Source: Monocercomonoides exilis (lineage: Eukaryota > Preaxostyla > Oxymonadida > Polymastigidae). Taken from it: a stretch of DNA of 64,000 bases. Position numbers and translations under genes: made by a program. The stretch lies in assembly GCA_001643675.2 (NCBI GenBank), contig LSRY02000005.1, forward strand, positions 1,900,001 through 1,964,000. Direction: 5' to 3'. Below the pieces are notes generated by a model, which did no database searches, was not told the DNA's origin, and saw only the letters and a program-made list of their open reading frames with translations. This document shows positions 61,921 to 64,000 of this stretch, piece by piece. How positions within the stretch are numbered: the first letter of the stretch is position 1; each line of letters opens with the position of its first letter.

Positions 61921-64000
61921 AAGAAAGAGAAAGAGAAAGAGAAAGAAAGAAGGAGGAGAGAAGAGGAAGGGGTTGTTATTGGAGAAGGGAGAAAGAGCGA
62001 AAGGGAGAAGGAGGGAATTAAAGAGAAAATGATTAAATAAATAAATTAGAAAGCAAATAATGAATAGAGAAAAAGATAGATCATAAAGATAAATATAAAT
62101 AATCAAAAAATGTATTTCAAGAACTTATTTAAAAAAAAAAGAAAAGAAAAGAAATTTTTTCACACAATTTGTTTTTTCCGTTAGAAACGCCAAAGTCTTT
62201 TGGCTTTCTGAAAGAGAATGGCTCAGCAACTTGTCTGTTACATTCAGCATATCCACGTCTTTCATCAGAGAAGAAGCAAAACAGCTGGCAGAAGAAGAAG
62301 AAGAAGAGGCTGATGATAGCTTTTCTGAAGTGCTCCTTCCATCTGTGGATTCTTTGTTGATGTCTGTTGAGCTGTTTTGTTCTGCATTTCCTTCAATGTT
62401 TGTATTGATTTCTCTTTCTCCTTCTTCTTCTCCTTCTTCTTCTCTTCCTTCTTCATTTATCTCCTTCGCTTCTTTTCTTCCTTTCTTCTTATTCCTTCCT
62501 CCTTTCTTGTTCTTCTTCTTCTCCTTCTCTTCCTTCTTCTGCATCATCATGTTTGCATACATCTGCTGCTGCTGTCTCATCATAAACAGCCACATCTCTT
62601 GGGGAGTGCGGGGAACGAATGGCTGGAGTGGCTGTGCTGGTGGATTGGAGAGGGAAGAAGAAGAGGAAGAAGAAGAAGATGATGATGATGATGATTTTGA
62701 TGTTTTTGATGAGGTTGATGTGGAAGAAGATGAAGAAGCAGATGTGGAAGATTGTGTTTTATCTGATTCATTTTGTGCTGTTTGTGATGGAAATGAAGAG
62801 GCATTCTCAATCGAGTTCTGAGCATTGGAAGAAGATGATGCTGATGCTGATGCTGATGCTGAATCAACAGAAGAAGAGGAAGAAGAAGAAGCTGAAGCAG
62901 AAGAAGAAGAAGACGTGTTATTATCATTGTTGTTGTTGTTCTCTTCACCAGCAATTTCCTCTGCTTGTGATGCAACTGGCACAGTTCTGTCTGATTCCTC
63001 AGCCGTCTTCCCTTCTTTTCCTTCTCCCTTCTCCTTCTCTTCCTCCTCCTCCTCCTCCTCCTTTGCATTTCCTTCTTCTTCATTCACTCCCTCAGCATTC
63101 TCTCCTTCTTCCTGTTGAGGTTGTTGTTTTTCTTCTTCTCCTCCTTTTTCTTCTTCTTTTGTTTGTGTTTGCATTTCTTCCCTCTCTCTTGTTCCTTCTG
63201 TTCCAGATGAAGCAAACAGCTCTGAATGTTCCTCTGATTGCTCTTTTGCTTCTATCTGTTGAGTCTGTTGTGTCTGAGCATTGCTTGTGCCAGAAGCAGA
63301 CATAGACTCTTGTTCACCCTCTGTTTTAGTAGTATCAGCAGCACTTATTTCTGCTTGTTTATTCGCTTCTTTCATCTGCGCCTGACATTTTGCCACGTTT
63401 GCTGCGATGACTTCATTGACGTGTGCTTCGATTTTTTGAATGTTTGCCTCGAGCTCTGCTTCCTGCTGTTCTGTGCTCAGCGCCTTGTTGCCGGGATCCT
63501 TCCGCATCCCCTTTAGCGTGCACTCAAAGATAACATGGCCTTCAATGTCTGGGTATTTCCCTTGCAAATACTTCTCCAGCTCTCCAAAACTGCTCAGCCC
63601 ATCCTGCCCGTACAGCGCAGCCAAGGGCAGCTTGCACACGCGCGTCTCGTCTTTCTTCATTCCTACGAATGCCCGCTCAACAGCTGCTGGCAGCACAGTC
63701 TCTCCAAGCGTTGCTCGGAGCATGTTCTCTTCTTTCAGATCCGCCAGGCACGTGGAATTGTTACTTGTTCCATCATTTTCTGTTGTAATTTGAAGATCGC
63801 AACCCAAAAAGTCCTTATAAAGAACACGCCATGTCTTGATGCCTTCGTTCGTAGTTGTAACAGAAATTTTCGGATAGATCACAGAATCCTCAGATTTTGG
63901 TGAAACTTGTGAAGAGTTAGAAAATGAGGTACTTTTTTCTTTTATCTTATAGCAAATTTGCTGGAAATGTTGTGCTTGCGGTTCGTTTGCAAATTGGATA
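58892..64000 (-). CDS. FKBP15: FKBP15/WAFL-like endosomal coiled-coil protein, 5' end outside window
   Basis: Exon 64000-62166 (cut by the window edge) joins exon 61830-58892 across a 335-bp intron; the phases agree. About 1590 residues are visible. At the edge, FANEPQAQHFQQICYKIKE looks like the end of a WH1-type domain. An FKBP-type fold follows (about 63880-63470: LGETVLPAAVERAFVGMKKD and CKLPLAALYG). Next are Gln/Glu/Ser-rich linkers and a long coiled coil that continues through the second exon to about 60500. The C-terminal 500 residues carry repeated Leu-Phe motifs beside acidic runs (DLFADDLFG, SSLFGEEEE, SSLFGDDDD) and end with LFSEDDGEDLFDF. WH1, FKBP and coiled coil in this order define FKBP15 (WAFL), an early-endosome protein linked to actin and the WASH complex. 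The LF-acidic motifs resemble those of the WASH subunit FAM21. The FKBP part is divergent, so isomerase activity is doubtful. Confidence 0.8.
61848..61916. repeat. (GA/CT)n microsatellite in FKBP15-like intron
   Basis: A run of about 70 nt of GA on the plus strand. On the transcribed strand it reads (CT)n and ends about 20 nt before the CACTCAG acceptor, acting as an extended pyrimidine tract. Confidence 0.88.

Noticed and set aside
62125-63882. FKBP-type frame and the downstream coiled-coil frame as two genes
   Set aside because: A phase-matched intron joins them, and the combined order WH1-like, FKBP, coiled coil is that of FKBP15.

Overview
The window is nuclear DNA from a protist with spliceosomal introns, a standard genetic code (TAA, TAG and TGA all end real genes) and AT-rich spacers. 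Coding regions are full of serine runs and glutamate/lysine runs. The best guess is an oxymonad (Preaxostyla, Monocercomonoides-like). That rests on the short introns, an LSM4 gene, two lineage-specific-looking families (a helical 'MSTRGG' protein and an ARM plus SPRY fusion) and the style of the low-complexity tracts. It comes from memory of such proteins and was not searched. Most multi-exon models close exactly in frame from ATG to stop when the exons are joined, which is the main internal check on them. LAYOUT. 1-1434: 3' part of a charged coiled-coil gene. 2652-10517: giant ubiquitin-specific protease (4 exons). 11564-14158 (-): long-chain acyl-CoA synthetase. 14669-22782 (-): 2518-aa PHD-finger/AT-hook protein (6 exons). 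It is divergent, with a 76-bp gap, from LSM4 (22859-23504, 5 exons). 23505-27757: a decayed GC-richer gene and a decayed retroelement pol. 27758-29343: helical protein of a probable expanded family. 29344-33492: transposon island with a decayed Merlin/IS1595-type transposase, a 0.9-kb element with 39-bp inverted repeats, and two 59-nt homopolymers in opposite orientation. 33493-37599 (-): Ap4A phosphorylase-type enzyme (6 exons, 1240 aa) with more than 900 residues of low-complexity insertion. 37996-40333: uncharacterised protein, paralogous to the gene at 55186-57194. 40802-41938: DUF1295-type membrane reductase. 42247-45686: ARM plus SPRY-like protein (8 exons). 46548-51263: GCFC/PAXBP1-like protein (7 exons). 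51337-54982: RPAP2/Rtr1-like protein. 57746-58665 (-): secreted cathepsin B-like protease. 58892-64000 (-, cut by the window edge): FKBP15/WAFL-like protein ending in acidic Leu-Phe motifs. HOW THE GENES RELATE. There are no operons. Several products belong to nuclear gene expression: LSM4 in U6/mRNA-decay rings, GCFC/PAXBP1 in splicing, RPAP2 at the RNA polymerase II CTD, and the PHD protein as a histone reader. Others act in ubiquitin removal, lipid activation, dinucleotide catabolism, lysosomal proteolysis and endosomal actin/retromer traffic. The shared oddity is that conserved enzyme cores are split by very long Ser or Glu/Lys tracts. The most notable observations are the hugely inserted Ap4A phosphorylase, the USP with four related UBL-like modules, the paralogous unknown pair, the FKBP15 homologue with LF-acidic motifs, the Merlin remnant and the inverted-repeat element.
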